Of a DNA stretch of 64,000 nt, positions 24,300 to 34,596 are shown piece after piece. Position numbers and translations under genes: made by a program. The notes beneath the pieces are model-generated. The model searched no databases and had not been told where the DNA came from. It saw only the letters and a program-made list of their open reading frames with translations. The DNA is taken from contig NC_090771.1 in assembly GCF_001761485.1 (NCBI RefSeq), positions 2,542,001 to 2,606,000 of the forward strand. Reading direction: 5' to 3'. The stretch is from Yarrowia lipolytica (taxonomy: Eukaryota > Ascomycota > Dipodascomycetes > Dipodascales). Numbering within the stretch: the stretch's first letter is position 1; the number at the start of each line of letters is the position of its first letter.

Positions 24300-25658
24300 T
24301 TAGCTACCGTAGTTTCCGGGGGTCCCGTAATGCGGAGGAGGAGGCAATTGCTGCTGTTGATGCTGCGGTTGCTGTTGATGCTGCGGCTGCTGCGGCTGTT
24401 GTTGGGGAGTCTGGCCGGGCTGGGGCTGGTGAAGGCGCAAGGGCGGTGGCAGAGACTGGTCGGAAGGGTAGCCGTATTGTTGATGATAGTAAATTTGGGC
24501 ATGGCGCATGTTGTTTTCATGTGTCGAGGGAAGCGACGGGAGGGGGTAGGGGTCTCCGGTGGTGATGGGCTGGCCAAGTGTCCCAGGCTGTTGCTGCTGC
24601 TGCGAGTGCTGCGAAGACTGGTATTGTCCCATGGTCATCTGGGACTGGGGAGGGGTTTGATACTGAGAGTAAGGAGTGGAAGCGGAAGGGGTGATCTGAG
24701 GTTGGCCAGCGACCTGAGCACCCTGTTGCTGGACTCCCGGCTGAGCAACTCCCTGGGTCAATAGCTGGGTGTCCATGCCGGCGTGGATCTCCTGCAATTG
24801 TTGAAGTCGTTGTTGTTCGATTTTACGCCGCTCGGCGACCGCCAGAACCAGGGCTGTCCGCGAGTAGTTGACAGGGTGGTAGAGCAGTTCTTTAATGTCG
24901 GACACAAACAGAGGGTACAACACGTCAACGATCCGTTCCCGTTGAGCAAACGCCAGCGCTCGCTCATACGGAATCCACACGCCCTTGAGATGCATGGCGC
25001 CAATTTTGACCACGTGTCTGATTTTCTCCGTCTTGAGAATGCCATCCCGCCGGCCTCGAGTCATTCCCACCACATTGAGCAGCTTTGTGCCATTGATCAT
25101 GTTGTTATCTTCTCGACGAGCCACGCACACGCCTCGTGCTTCAACCTGGAAGCACAGCGTCCCTTCATCTTCCCACAAAGTAGTGGTTATTCGAGCTCTG
25201 AATGGAGCGTACTGGGCTGCTGCGGCCGCTGCGGCTGCCGAGTGAGCCACGCCCCCAGCTGATCCGGCCTGGGCTTCGGATGAACTGGAAGACGAGTGTC
25301 TGGAAGGCGGCACCAGGGGCTGGGATTGCCGATGAGGGTGTCCCTGGGACAGTTGGGGCTGAGACGGGGGCATCAGAGGGTTATGGGGGTTTGAAGGAGT
25401 TTGAGGAGGCTGCTGCTGCTGCTGGGCATGCTGGATCTGGGAAGGCTGCTGTTGCTGTTGCTGCTGGGAGTCATCTTCATAGTACCATATGTCTCTCTGC
25501 CCCTCTTCCATCTTGTCATGGGGGCTCGTGGTTAGGCTTGGGGGACTTGGATAGTGCTGAGGGTAATGCGGAGGCGGGTTGTTGGCTTGATGATGTTTGA
25601 GGGAGTTGTATGATGAGTATGGGCGGTGGGGGTGAGCTACGGGTGTTTTGGGAGACAT
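24300..25658 (-). CDS. PHD1: APSES transcription factor, StuA/Efg1/Phd1 type
   Basis: 452-residue nuclear regulator of the fungal APSES family (StuA of Aspergillus, Efg1 of Candida, Phd1/Sok2 of Saccharomyces), which bind MCGCG-type sites and control filamentation and development. The APSES helix-loop-helix domain spans about residues 151-270. It includes [58 protein letters not shown] and [12 protein letters not shown], nearly identical to StuA. The flanks are low-complexity Gln, Pro, His and Ala tracts (SQQQQQQQ, eight Ala, [14 protein letters not shown]), typical of this family. ATG at 25656-25658 is the first in frame. The gene is isolated: about 3.9 kb of empty DNA downstream and 4.7 kb upstream. 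The symbol marks the family; which Saccharomyces paralogue is closer cannot be judged here. Confidence 0.9.
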   Translation of the reverse strand: MSPKTPVAHPHRPYSSYNSLKHHQANNPPPHYPQHYPSPPSLTTSPHDKMEEGQRDIWYYEDDSQQQQQQQPSQIQHAQQQQQPPQTPSNPHNPLMPPSQPQLSQGHPHRQSQPLVPPSRHSSSSSSEAQAGSAGGVAHSAAAAAAAAQYAPFRARITTTLWEDEGTLCFQVEARGVCVARREDNNMINGTKLLNVVGMTRGRRDGILKTEKIRHVVKIGAMHLKGVWIPYERALAFAQRERIVDVLYPLFVSDIKELLYHPVNYSRTALVLAVAERRKIEQQRLQQLQEIHAGMDTQLLTQGVAQPGVQQQGAQVAGQPQITPSASTPYSQYQTPPQSQMTMGQYQSSQHSQQQQQPGTLGQPITTGDPYPLPSLPSTHENNMRHAQIYYHQQYGYPSDQSLPPPLRLHQPQPGQTPQQQPQQPQHQQQPQHQQQQLPPPPHYGTPGNYGS

Positions 25659-28600
25659 CCAGTTAGTGCATCTGTGTCGTCAGCCAGATTTGCAGGAGTG
25701 AAATTGGTGGGTTGGTCCTTTACTTTTATATGAGGTGAAGCGCGAGAGCGTTGTGTCTTTTTAGTTTTTTGATTTCCCCTTGGCCATTTTTGTCTTTTTC
25801 ACACTTTGCCTTTTCGTTTTTCTCACGCTTTTGTATTCTCAGAAGCCTAACCCAATGCAACTACTAGGTTAGGCTCCGTCTCTTGGCCTTGTCTGAATTA
25901 CGTCCACACGTCTTCCGCATTTCATTTTCCTCTCTGCCAACCCAAATAAACAACTGCTATTGTTTGGCCCGTTGCTGAGTGGGAGAGAGATTCAACATCA
26001 TGGATAGTGAGTCTAATGTATAGTGGAGTGGATGGGGTCAGTTGTAAAAACGACCTTGGGAGATCACCCACAACGGCTCTTGCTCATCAGACTACCGGCT
26101 AGCTTCCCGCTAAGAATTGTCAAGGAAAAGAAACGAATTATTATACGTCACGTGGATATGGAAACTTGTTCCTGTGCCGTTGCTGTCACCGTCTCCGCCA
26201 AGCTGCATTGGCTGTTTCACGTTTGCATACGGCTCAGAAGGTAAGCTGTACCCCGGGAACAACTACCTCAGGAACCAACTTCCATAATACAGCATTCCCG
26301 GCCAGAGTTGGCTCAGTCACACCTCCAGGTGATCCGCCCAATATTTCTGATACAGGGGTACGGCTACGCATTTCTGGGGGTCTCTCAGGTAGTCCAAGAC
26401 ACGGATGTGTCAGGTGTGTGCTTGCTGTCAGGGGTGCAACATGTGCTAGACCGCACTACTTGTAGTAGACTATTGTTATCTTCTGTCATTTCTGAAAAGA
26501 GCCACCTAATGAGAGATACATACTGTTGTGATCTTCACAGCGTAACTGTCATGTAGGTACAGTACGAGGCCAGCGCTGTATGTGCCGGTACGAGTACCAG
26601 TACAGATTCTAAACGTGAAGTCTGCATCGGCCTACAGTGACAGGCAAGCAAACAACAAAAGATGGTTCTGCACAAGACTTCCAGAAGAATGTTGCTAGCA
26701 ACTTTAGCCAGGCGCAACCGGACCATACACAGCACTGTAGTCAGAATGAGTAATTGGCGGTTGTCCAACAAAACCCTTCCAGTGCGCATATCAGACAGCG
26801 AGAAGCAACTCTGGAGATCTTTCTGTAGACAGAAGAGGCCACTCTAAACGACAATACCCACCCTTCAACCGAAGATCGCCAGCCACCAGCTGCTTCTTCC
26901 CTGCTCATTGAGCCAGGGTGTATGACGGTTCGCAGACGGCCCCCCTGTGTCAGTTCATTGGCCAAGTAGAAATGTACCCCTGGCTCTGTGCAAGTGGTTT
27001 TCGGCATTTCAAGCTTCGCATCGGACGGTTCACGCTATGGACATGCTGTCCCATCCCACCCCTACAGGTTACAAGAATTGTACATTGTGTTTCAGCTTAA
27101 CAGAGCTCGTTTCAGGTTGTGTAGGATCAGGAACACCCGTTTTGGAGGCCTAATGCGCACGCAAGCTGTCTTTCCCACAGTCATTTCTTTTTGGTCTGCA
27201 GAATCACGCCAAAAGCCTGGCCATGCAGCAACCACACGATACATGAGGCATTAGAACAAGTTGAATGTAGATTGAGGAGAGAGAAACACGAAAGGTGACA
27301 CGAAGTTGGCACGTACCTAAGAGAGGTCAGCTGTTTTGAGTATGCCTTCCGTCCATCCGGTTCATAAGCTCACATTATCATACAATCACGTCCCAAACAA
27401 CCAACAGCAGAGGCGTTAAGCACAATCTTCATTGCACAGCAAGCACAGCACATAGATACAGGTGTACACCAGCATGTACTCCTCTTGGTCTTATCCCATG
27501 CGTCTGGACATCCTACAATGGCAATGCTACGGCACTCGGGTCGACCTGCTTGCAAAAGTATTATTAGGGGTGCCGGAAACGCTTTCCAGACACTGTCCAC
27601 ACTGTCTTGAGCTTCCTGCATGAACGTGTGTTTGGTTCTCAGAAGTTTGCAGATCAGATAACAAACCAGTCGTATTTTCCACATTTGGCGTCGGTTAATA
27701 ATGGTCGGAACGACGTTATTTGGACCGGCTACGTGCCGGATCAGCCGCCTCTCCAGTTGTGAAGATGCTACCCTGGCCCTACTTATTTTTTTGCTCCTAG
27801 TTGCAGCCGAGCGTTACATTCCAGGTCCGATTTGGGACTATTTGGGCGGTTGAAGAACGAGTGTGCGCGTCCAGACGTTCGCTAATGCGTTGCTGGCAAA
27901 GAGGAGTTGATCTCAAATACCACAGCTGTGTTTTTGGTTTTGTCTCCGCCCATTTTGGTGCGCCTTTCCCCCCAAGCAATCTACAAGGTTTTCCTGTCTA
28001 CTTGTGCGAGTCCTTTAGCACTCACTCTACTTTACTTGTATATTTTACTTGTATGGTCTCTTTATGTTAACCTTATCGACGCTGATCCTCTGATTGTCAT
28101 GTTGCCCACACGTCTCTCAGGGCCGAAGGTCGCATAGCCAATGCTAGCCCCAGTTGTCGCAGCTGTTCCACACCTCCTTTTCTTGGGTGTCGTGCGCGCT
28201 CCTGTTGCAGAGACGCAAGCGCCAAGCTCAACAACGGAGCTGGAGAGCTGTAGACCAAGGAACTGGGCTCTCACTAAGAGTTAGTAATAGGGGTTCGCTT
28301 CGTCTCCAAGATTGGATGATAGGCGAACCTAGACAACGGCACAGGGAGATGAAAAAGCGCATAAAATAAGGGCTCTATGCCCGATATTTTGACCCCTAAA
28401 TGTGCGTAAATACGAGCCCAAAACCTTGGGGACCAATAGAATTCTCCGCCAACTCGCTTGCTGGAAAAAAAACCCCACTGCGCGGGTCCGCGTTCCTTGT
28501 GGCGCTCCCCACCCCCTTATTTTCAAACAAGACAAAAGAAAAGAAGCTCTGTGAGTTTTTCAGTTAGGTTCACTTTGCATTGTATTCAAACCCAGTTTAT

Positions 28601-28798
28601 ATTTTGTAACTGCCGATCTTTCCTGTCTTACCGTTCCCGTACCGGCTGGTGTCTAACCACAACACGGGCCATCGACCTGGCGCCATACAGCTTTAGGGCG
28701 TGACAGCCGTATTCTCCGCACCACCCTAAAGGACAGGAGGTAAATCCGTGGAGATAAAAGAAAAGCGCGCTCTTTTCCACACGTCTCAAAAATTATCA

Positions 28799-28872
28799 TA
28801 CCTCCGAGCCGTTATGCATTTTTTGCTCCATGCTCCACTTACCCCCCATCGGGGGTGCAAGCGTCGGAGGTA
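28799..28872. repeat. Nested inverted repeat
   Basis: Outer arms TACCTCCGA (28799-28807) and TCGGAGGTA (28864-28872) enclose an inner hairpin, ACCCCCC-ATC-GGGGGT (28841-28856). The whole could fold as one branched stem in DNA or RNA. Confidence 0.6.
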
Positions 28873-29509
28873 TTGAACATATTGGGAACCGCACCTCAGA
28901 TTCCCACTTTGTGTTTTTCCGATTGTGGTGTCAGATATAGAACCAGTACGACTTGAGTGATTGCCGTCCCAATCGGTCTATGATTCAACGCAGTTGTCAA
29001 ATAGTGCCTGTATCAGGGTACTGCGTGTGCCTGTAACAGCGCTGGTCTGGCTGCCTACTTGTACAGTAGTCCCACCCGTCGTATATACTGTATTTGGAGG
29101 TGGCTTGATTGACGGGACCGCCAAAGTTGGAAGCATGAAGTCAATCCGCTTCTTTATACCTCGCCACCAGATAGTTAGACCTCGTACTTTAGTAGGGCCT
29201 GAGTTTCAAGTGAAACACCCTGAAACACTCAACATGATTGACGCACTGGGGGTGTGACCATCGGTGGTTTAATCTTGCTCTGTTGAGACATTGGTCTTGG
29301 CCACATTCTGCCTCTCATACCCACCTCCAAACCCATGTTTCATAATGAGACAGGGGGACTCAGGTGGCCCGACTAATCTGAGCCCACTCTCTGAAACAAA
29401 CCTCCACTGTTGGCACTGGTGAATACCCGCGAAGCTGGCCATTGTTATTCTCCTTCCCGTAGCTATTACATGGACCTTAACTGATATCCAGGTGTAACAT
29501 GGTTGAAAG

Positions 29510-29539
29510 CTACAATTATCTACAACTATCTACAACTAT
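29510..29539. repeat. Three 10-bp tandem units
   Basis: CTACAATTAT is followed by two exact CTACAACTAT units, and then by AAGTAGG. The unit resembles the dispersed CTACAAGTAG motif. Confidence 0.7.
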
Positions 29540-30414
29540 AAGTAGGCTTCTTGGACTTGTGTGTGGTTACCGTTTTGGGCAGGCGTCAGACGCCAGGGAT
29601 CATATTGAGCAGGTGTGCTCGAGCTGCTCACGTGTATCAATTGTTCCGTCGAGGGGAAAGAGCGATGCTGGATCCTCGCGTACCTGTTTCATCATTGTCA
29701 TAACACAACGGCTGAAGCTAAATCGATGTCGTAACAGCAGTGTTCGGAACGTCCATCCGCATGGTGTTTGTCGCCAACAGGACAACAAATCTAGATCCGC
29801 TTGCGACATGACAAAGCCCAATCGAAAATCGAACTGCTCCTTAGCTTTAAATGTCTCGTATTCCTGTATGTGTCAAACTGAATCTTTGCAGTGCTGGTGG
29901 CTAAGATATGCCGCTACAGTGCAAATTGATACACTAGAGCAATGAAACAAAAGGAAAGAAGCTTGTGGTTTAAGCAGCTTTGGATTCAGGGCTCAATCCC
30001 CACCTAAACCCTACAATAATCTCATTGAATGGATCGCTAGCCTTGTTTGGCCCTCGGAGTCACCCAGTCAAAGCGGAAACGCATCTACACCCATGCATGG
30101 AACATTGGTTGATAGGCAACTAACTATATCGTATGGCACGGCACCAAAACAATCTTGTTTCGACAATAGCCCCTCCATCCACAGTCAACCTCGTGAGGTA
30201 CGCGAAAAAAACACGTTGGGACAATGGGCTCTCGTTCAATACACCTAAAATGCACCTGGCAGGATGGACATGGTACATAAGAGAGACCTACAAAAGTAAC
30301 CCGCTGGTAATATTCTGCCATCGTGGCACAGCTGTGTCTCATACCAATGACCGTGCCTGGCCATTGTAGTCCAAGCATAACTGAGATAGACTTCGTGGGC
30401 AATTAATTACTTGT

Positions 30415-31805
30415 CTATTGTTCAAAGCTGCTGTAAATCACGGCGCACAGCCCATTGTACTCTGCAACGCTGTTGATTGCGTCAACGTAGGGGTTGGGCT
30501 GGGCATGAGAAATCACAGACGACTGTCGTGTGGCCACAGATAGCAGGGACGCCAGTTTCACCTTCTTGGGGCCTCCAGAGATTATGGGAGGCTGTAGCGC
30601 GCCCACAGCAATACGCTTTCCGCCTGTGGACGGTGGGTTGACGTACTGGCTCTCGTTCACCTTTTCCAGAAAGACCTTGAAGCTCTGGTCAATGATGGCT
30701 CGGAAAGATGACATTCCCTGTGGCGACTGAATGTGTTGAGCTGACTCAAATACGAGATCCTTGAGAGGCGAGCCGTAAGTGTAGTTGGGTGACAGACTTT
30801 GCTTTTCTTTTTCGAGCCTCAGCTGCTCCAGTTCTCTAGGTGGCAGGAGCGATGTAAGGAACGTATTAGGGGTGGTGGAGTAGGGTGGGGAGTTGACGAG
30901 AGTCTGTACACGCTTGAGAAGAGTAGCAAACTCGTCAAGAGACAGGTTCTGCCGCGGGTTGACGCCAGTAAAAACCTGTTGAACTGACCGTCGCACATTA
31001 TCCACCACCGACTTCCATCCTCGGGTGAGCAGCCACGTGTAACATTGTTCCAGTGACATGTCGTATGTGGCTCCCGCAGGTCCAGCCTCGTTCTGGTATC
31101 GCTTTCGTCCCACAATGTTCGTCTGCAGTCGGATGAGGTAGTTGAGCAGAGACACGCAGTAAATGAGAGTGACGATTCGGGTGAGCGACTCAATCTTGAG
31201 CTCGTCCCACAGCTGAATCTTGCTCATTTTCTGGCCGTCTGCCATGCTGGCCGTCGTCTCTGTGCCTAGCGACAGCACCGAGTGCTTGTCGTCGTCCATG
31301 TTCTGTTTCTTGCGCTTCTCCGCACGCATGTTCTGGAGCTGTTCGGCGATCTTCTCGACAGCCACAAACTCCATGATTTGTTCGCATAGCTGGGGAAGCA
31401 CTGACGCCGTATGGAACGCTGCCTCATTCTGTGTCTGTGCAAACAGTTGTTTGAGTCTGTGTTAGTACTGGTATACCCCACATAACACACCAATATATGC
31501 ATGAAGTAATGATATGGCGTAAGTGGGGCCGATACACAAGCTGCGAACACGTTTCGTTTGGCAACCACTTCTGGTCATGTCATTAGCCACATCTCTGTTT
31601 CGCTTGTGTCCATTCTTCTGTCTGTCGTGCCCCTAGCTCCTCTGTGTTTGTGTACTCACCTCTCCTTAGCACGCTCCTCTTCGAGCTTCTGTTCCTGCTT
31701 CTCGATGAGCCGCTTTGTGGTATAGCTTATGACCACGTAGGCCACGGCGATGAGGCCGGTCGACACGGCCAGCCGTTTCTTGTTTCGGTTGAGCGACTGA
31801 AGCAT
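30415..31805 (-). CDS. PEX3B: Peroxin Pex3 paralogue (two exons)
   Basis: Peroxisomal membrane protein of the Pex3 family, which docks Pex19 with its membrane-protein cargo; in Y. lipolytica it also helps peroxisome inheritance. The gene is split. Exon 1 (31805-31660) starts MLQSLNRNKKRLAVS and encodes the single N-terminal membrane anchor (residues about 12-30) and EEERAKER. The intron (31659-31457, 203 nt) has GTGAGT at its 5' end and TACTAACACAG at its 3' end. Exon 2 (31456-30415) continues LKQLFAQTQNEAAFHTASVLPQLCEQI. The spliced protein is 395 residues; LQTNIVGRKRY is the Pex3 hallmark. From memory, the better-known YlPEX3 is 431 residues and lies on another chromosome, so I take this as the Pex3B paralogue. 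It is divergent from MBA1. Confidence 0.88.
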
Positions 31806-32394
31806 GGTAAAAGACAAGTCTGTCGTGTGTAGAGTGCCAGAGATTTATCATCACCCCGCTAAACTCAAACTGAACGTGACGTGACCAAGTCATAGGGCCG
31901 AGGTTTAATGAGACTGGGGGTGTGAATGGATGTTGGTAGGAATGTAAGTGGTGGCATCACGTGACTTTTCTTCTGGTATATCGATATGGAGTGATATGGG
32001 AGCCTCTGGGTCGACTGTAGCAGTATTTGTAGTGTTTTCACTATATATTATCACCTCTCCACCTCCCTATATGCCACCGTTGTACCTCTCATAGTGTGAA
32101 TATCCTGGTTGCTTGTATCGGTACTTGTAGCTGTAATGAGGGATCGGCGAGTATAAATGATAGTAAAAGTAGTTGTACCATGGGTACGACATGTAATCTA
32201 CAAGGGAAGATGTCATTTCCATTCTAAGTCATTGGTTATCAACACCAATACAAACACTCCACTCTCAACGACACGTGTTGCTTTTTCACGACCATCAATC
32301 CACCACACACAGGAATCGAACCTACAAGTCCCAACCGACATATTTTCAGATCATACATAATCCTCGAGGCTCGCTTTAATTACCATCCACACAA
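31806..32394. other. Divergent promoter PEX3B / MBA1
   Basis: 590 bp shared by two genes transcribed away from each other. CACGTG lies in a CATCACGTGAC site near 31956. A TATATCGATATG stretch is near 31977 and CTATATATTATC near 32041. No ORF. Confidence 0.6.
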
Positions 32395-33204
32395 ATGATC
32401 CATAATATGGCCTCCAGACGGCTGGTGGTCCGGCCGTTCAACATGGCCGGCCACCTGCGAGCCACATACGCCCCCGTGCGATTTGCATCAAACAACGCCT
32501 CCAAGAGCCAGCGTCTTGAGCTCAAGCACATTGGTATCATGAATGAGCCCATTATCCCCCTGTCCCATGCCCCCTGGACCAACCCAAAGGGTCTGGTGAA
32601 GCACTTCTACCGACGAATGTACGCCTTTGTTGTTAACACATTCAACGTGGCACAGTACCGTCTCAAGACCAAGAAGAAGCCCCGTTTCACAGAGTGGAAG
32701 AACGACGCTATTCTCAACTACATTGCCGTCAACAAGGCCTTTGCTGCTCGAGAGCTTGAGTCTGTTGATGACAAGATGAACACCTGGGTCAAGAAGGCTC
32801 TTGTCGAGCGATCCAAGACTCTCCCCGACGACGTCAAGTTCCAGTACGGCCCCATTGAGTTTTCCAAGGTCCCCAAGGTGGTCAACTTCACCTACCTGCC
32901 CCTGCCCAACCACGCCCCTGGTATCACTCTCATCATCTATCGATTTGACATGACCCAGAAAATTCTTCGGTCCCAGCGACGATCTGATGAGGTCAAGACC
33001 ACCACTAAGAAGTCCACCGAGTACATTGGCTGTGTCTACGACAACACGTACTCGCCCGCCAAGTGCCTGCTGGCCGGAACCGTGTTCGAGTCCCCCATTG
33101 ATATCCCTCTGCCCGACCCTGACATGTCTGATGAGCGAGTTGTCATCCAGTCCATGCACGACAAGGGAGACATTTTCCGAGAACCCAAGGCTATTAAGGC
33201 TTAA
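32395..33204 (+). CDS. MBA1: Mitochondrial ribosome receptor Mba1
   Basis: 269-residue matrix-side inner-membrane protein that holds mitochondrial ribosomes near the Oxa1 insertase and so aids insertion of mitochondrially encoded proteins. The first 35 residues are basic and hydroxylated (ASRRLVVRPFNMAGHLRATYAPVRFAS), a likely presequence. The body matches yeast Mba1 (278 residues) along its length: HPLI/NPKGLV-RRMYAF, then EWKNDAILNYIAVNKAFAAR, WVKKALVERSKTLP, FSKVPKVV and a closing DKGDIFREPK against yeast NGDIYRLP. The fold is Tim44-like. ATG 32395 and ATG 32407 are both possible; the first is preferred because of its A-rich context. Codon bias is moderate to high. Confidence 0.9.
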   Translation: MIHNMASRRLVVRPFNMAGHLRATYAPVRFASNNASKSQRLELKHIGIMNEPIIPLSHAPWTNPKGLVKHFYRRMYAFVVNTFNVAQYRLKTKKKPRFTEWKNDAILNYIAVNKAFAARELESVDDKMNTWVKKALVERSKTLPDDVKFQYGPIEFSKVPKVVNFTYLPLPNHAPGITLIIYRFDMTQKILRSQRRSDEVKTTTKKSTEYIGCVYDNTYSPAKCLLAGTVFESPIDIPLPDPDMSDERVVIQSMHDKGDIFREPKAIKA

Positions 33205-33785
33205 ATGTACATAAGAGAGCGAGCCCGAGCAATGCAAAGGCCAGCGACTGTAATAAAGAAATTAATCGATCATAGAAGTAGGGATCCACTGATGTCATTG
33301 CCCACTTGCGGGACCCTGTGCGTATTAAACTGTCCAGCGAGAGTACCAAGCGTGCCTGTTACACCCAATAAGAAAAAAGAAGTGAACGAATCAAAGTACA
33401 GTAGGAATCACTAGGGGCTGTACTTGAAGCACTGGTACGTACTATGTAACACTCATATAGTAGCTATTGATACAAAACAACTCGCTCAGAGGATCTTGAA
33501 TAACCCACTGATGCTACAGGTAGTCCTGGCAACAGCATACTGTTTAAAATCGTTTAATGAACCAGTACACCCGTTAATTATGTACATACTAAGAGCACTT
33601 GTAGCAAGTGCTTATTCCGCGGCTACAATCGCAATTGGGCTCTATCTACCTATCGACATTACAGTATGTACTTTAGTTGCACTTGTGACCATGTACTGTA
33701 CATATTCTCAGCTACAATGGCTTCTCAGCCCTAAAATGCTTCAGCTCTACGACATACCAGTCTATAATCCTTTGGCTATTTCGGC
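33205..33785. other. Intergenic MBA1 to YOP1 (convergent)
   Basis: 580 bp between the ends of MBA1 and YOP1. The only candidate gene inside is the doubtful 92-codon ORF at 33511-33789. Confidence 0.5.
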
Positions 33786-33789
33786 TTAG
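33511..33789 (+). CDS. Doubtful small hydrophobic ORF, 92 aa
   Basis: From ATG 33511 a 92-residue frame encodes two or three hydrophobic stretches (MLQVVLATAYCL, IMYILRALVASAYSAATIAIGLYL, VCTLVALVTMYC) and ends 4 bp inside the convergent YOP1 stop region. Hydrophobicity is coherent, but codon use is unlike neighbouring genes, the start context is ordinary and no family is recognised. It could be a small membrane protein or chance. Confidence 0.2.
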   Translation: MLQVVLATAYCLKSFNEPVHPLIMYILRALVASAYSAATIAIGLYLPIDITVCTLVALVTMYCTYSQLQWLLSPKMLQLYDIPVYNPLAISA

Positions 33790-34596
33790 TGAGAAACACC
33801 AGTGGAGTGACCCTGGGGGACGTGGCTCTCAGCAGCATCGACAGCAGACTGGGCCTGGGCCTTGAGAGAGTCGGAAGGTCCGCCGTGAGGCTGGATGTTG
33901 ACAAGCTTCTGAGCGAGGGGCTTGACAATGGCCTTGTAGACAAGCTCGGCACCTCCGTACTGGGGGAGACCAATGTACAGAAGGAAGGCGGTCTTGAAGA
34001 GGTAGTAGAAGGGCACCCAGTAAAGGATGGCCTTGGACCAGAACTCAAAGACGTTGAGGGTGGCGAAGACAACCCAGTAGGTCAGGTACTGAGTGTCATC
34101 GGCCTTGCCGGGGGTCTCCAGAGCCAGCAGAGAGTAGTAGCCGGGGATGACCAGACCAGCAATGTTGGACAGAAGCTGACCAATTCCTCCAATGTTGAGG
34201 AAGATGAGGATGAAGTAGAATCCAACGAAGCCAAGCAGGATGTAGGACTTGGGGACGGCTATTGTTAGTTGTGGTTGGGGAGGCACTGTGGTGATCACAT
34301 GAAACTAATCACAGGCACTATTGACAGTTGCACCTGTCTTTGCATAACAGCAGTTTTGGGGAGTAATGGGAAATTATCTGAATTGTTTCTGTGCACTCCT
34401 GTCGGTTATCAGCTGCTCATCGCAGCTGTCTGTGTAACATGTAACACTGCTAACACGTTCCAATCCGATCACAAAGATCGCATTGATTGCAATACTCACG
34501 AATCTGCTTCTCCAGCTCCTTGAGAGCAGGGTACTTCTCGAGCTCCTTGTCAATGTTCTGAAGAGCGGCCTGAACCTGATCAATGATTTGAGACAT
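33786..34596 (-). CDS. YOP1: Reticulon-like ER-shaping protein Yop1 (two exons)
   Basis: Member of the DP1/REEP/HVA22 (TB2) family. It inserts hydrophobic hairpins into the ER membrane and bends it into tubules with reticulons and Sey1. Exon 1 (34596-34500) encodes MSQIIDQVQAAL...KELEKQI plus one base. The intron (34499-34259, 241 nt) starts GTGAGT and ends CTAACAATAG. Exon 2 (34258-33786) continues PVPKSYILLGFVGFYF. The spliced protein is 189 residues, close to yeast Yop1 (180). The hairpin region is about residues 36-75. The conserved DP1 stretch follows (LTYWVVFATLNVFEFW, then YWVPFYYLFKTAFLLYIGLPQY) and ends in an amphipathic helix near KPLAQKLVN. Codon bias is strong. Three CACGTG sites lie 230-275 bp upstream. 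Confidence 0.95.

Larger units (their letters stand above)
25659..30414. other. 4.7-kb gene desert upstream of the APSES gene
   Basis: No open frame shows coding bias or a recognisable product. It contains an isolated ATGGATA followed by GTGAGT near 26000 that could be a tiny first exon, but no matching second exon was found. CTACTTGTAG occurs at 26456-26465. A nested inverted repeat lies at about 28799-28872 and a 10-bp tandem triplet at 29510-29539. The region is probably the extended promoter and possibly the 5' leader of the APSES gene on its left, plus the 3' flank of PEX3B on its right. Confidence 0.5.

Noticed and set aside
25990-26030. Possible first exon ATGGATA followed by GTGAGT
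   Set aside because: No acceptor (CTAAC followed closely by AG) with a following coding exon was found in the next kilobases; kept only as a hint of transcription.
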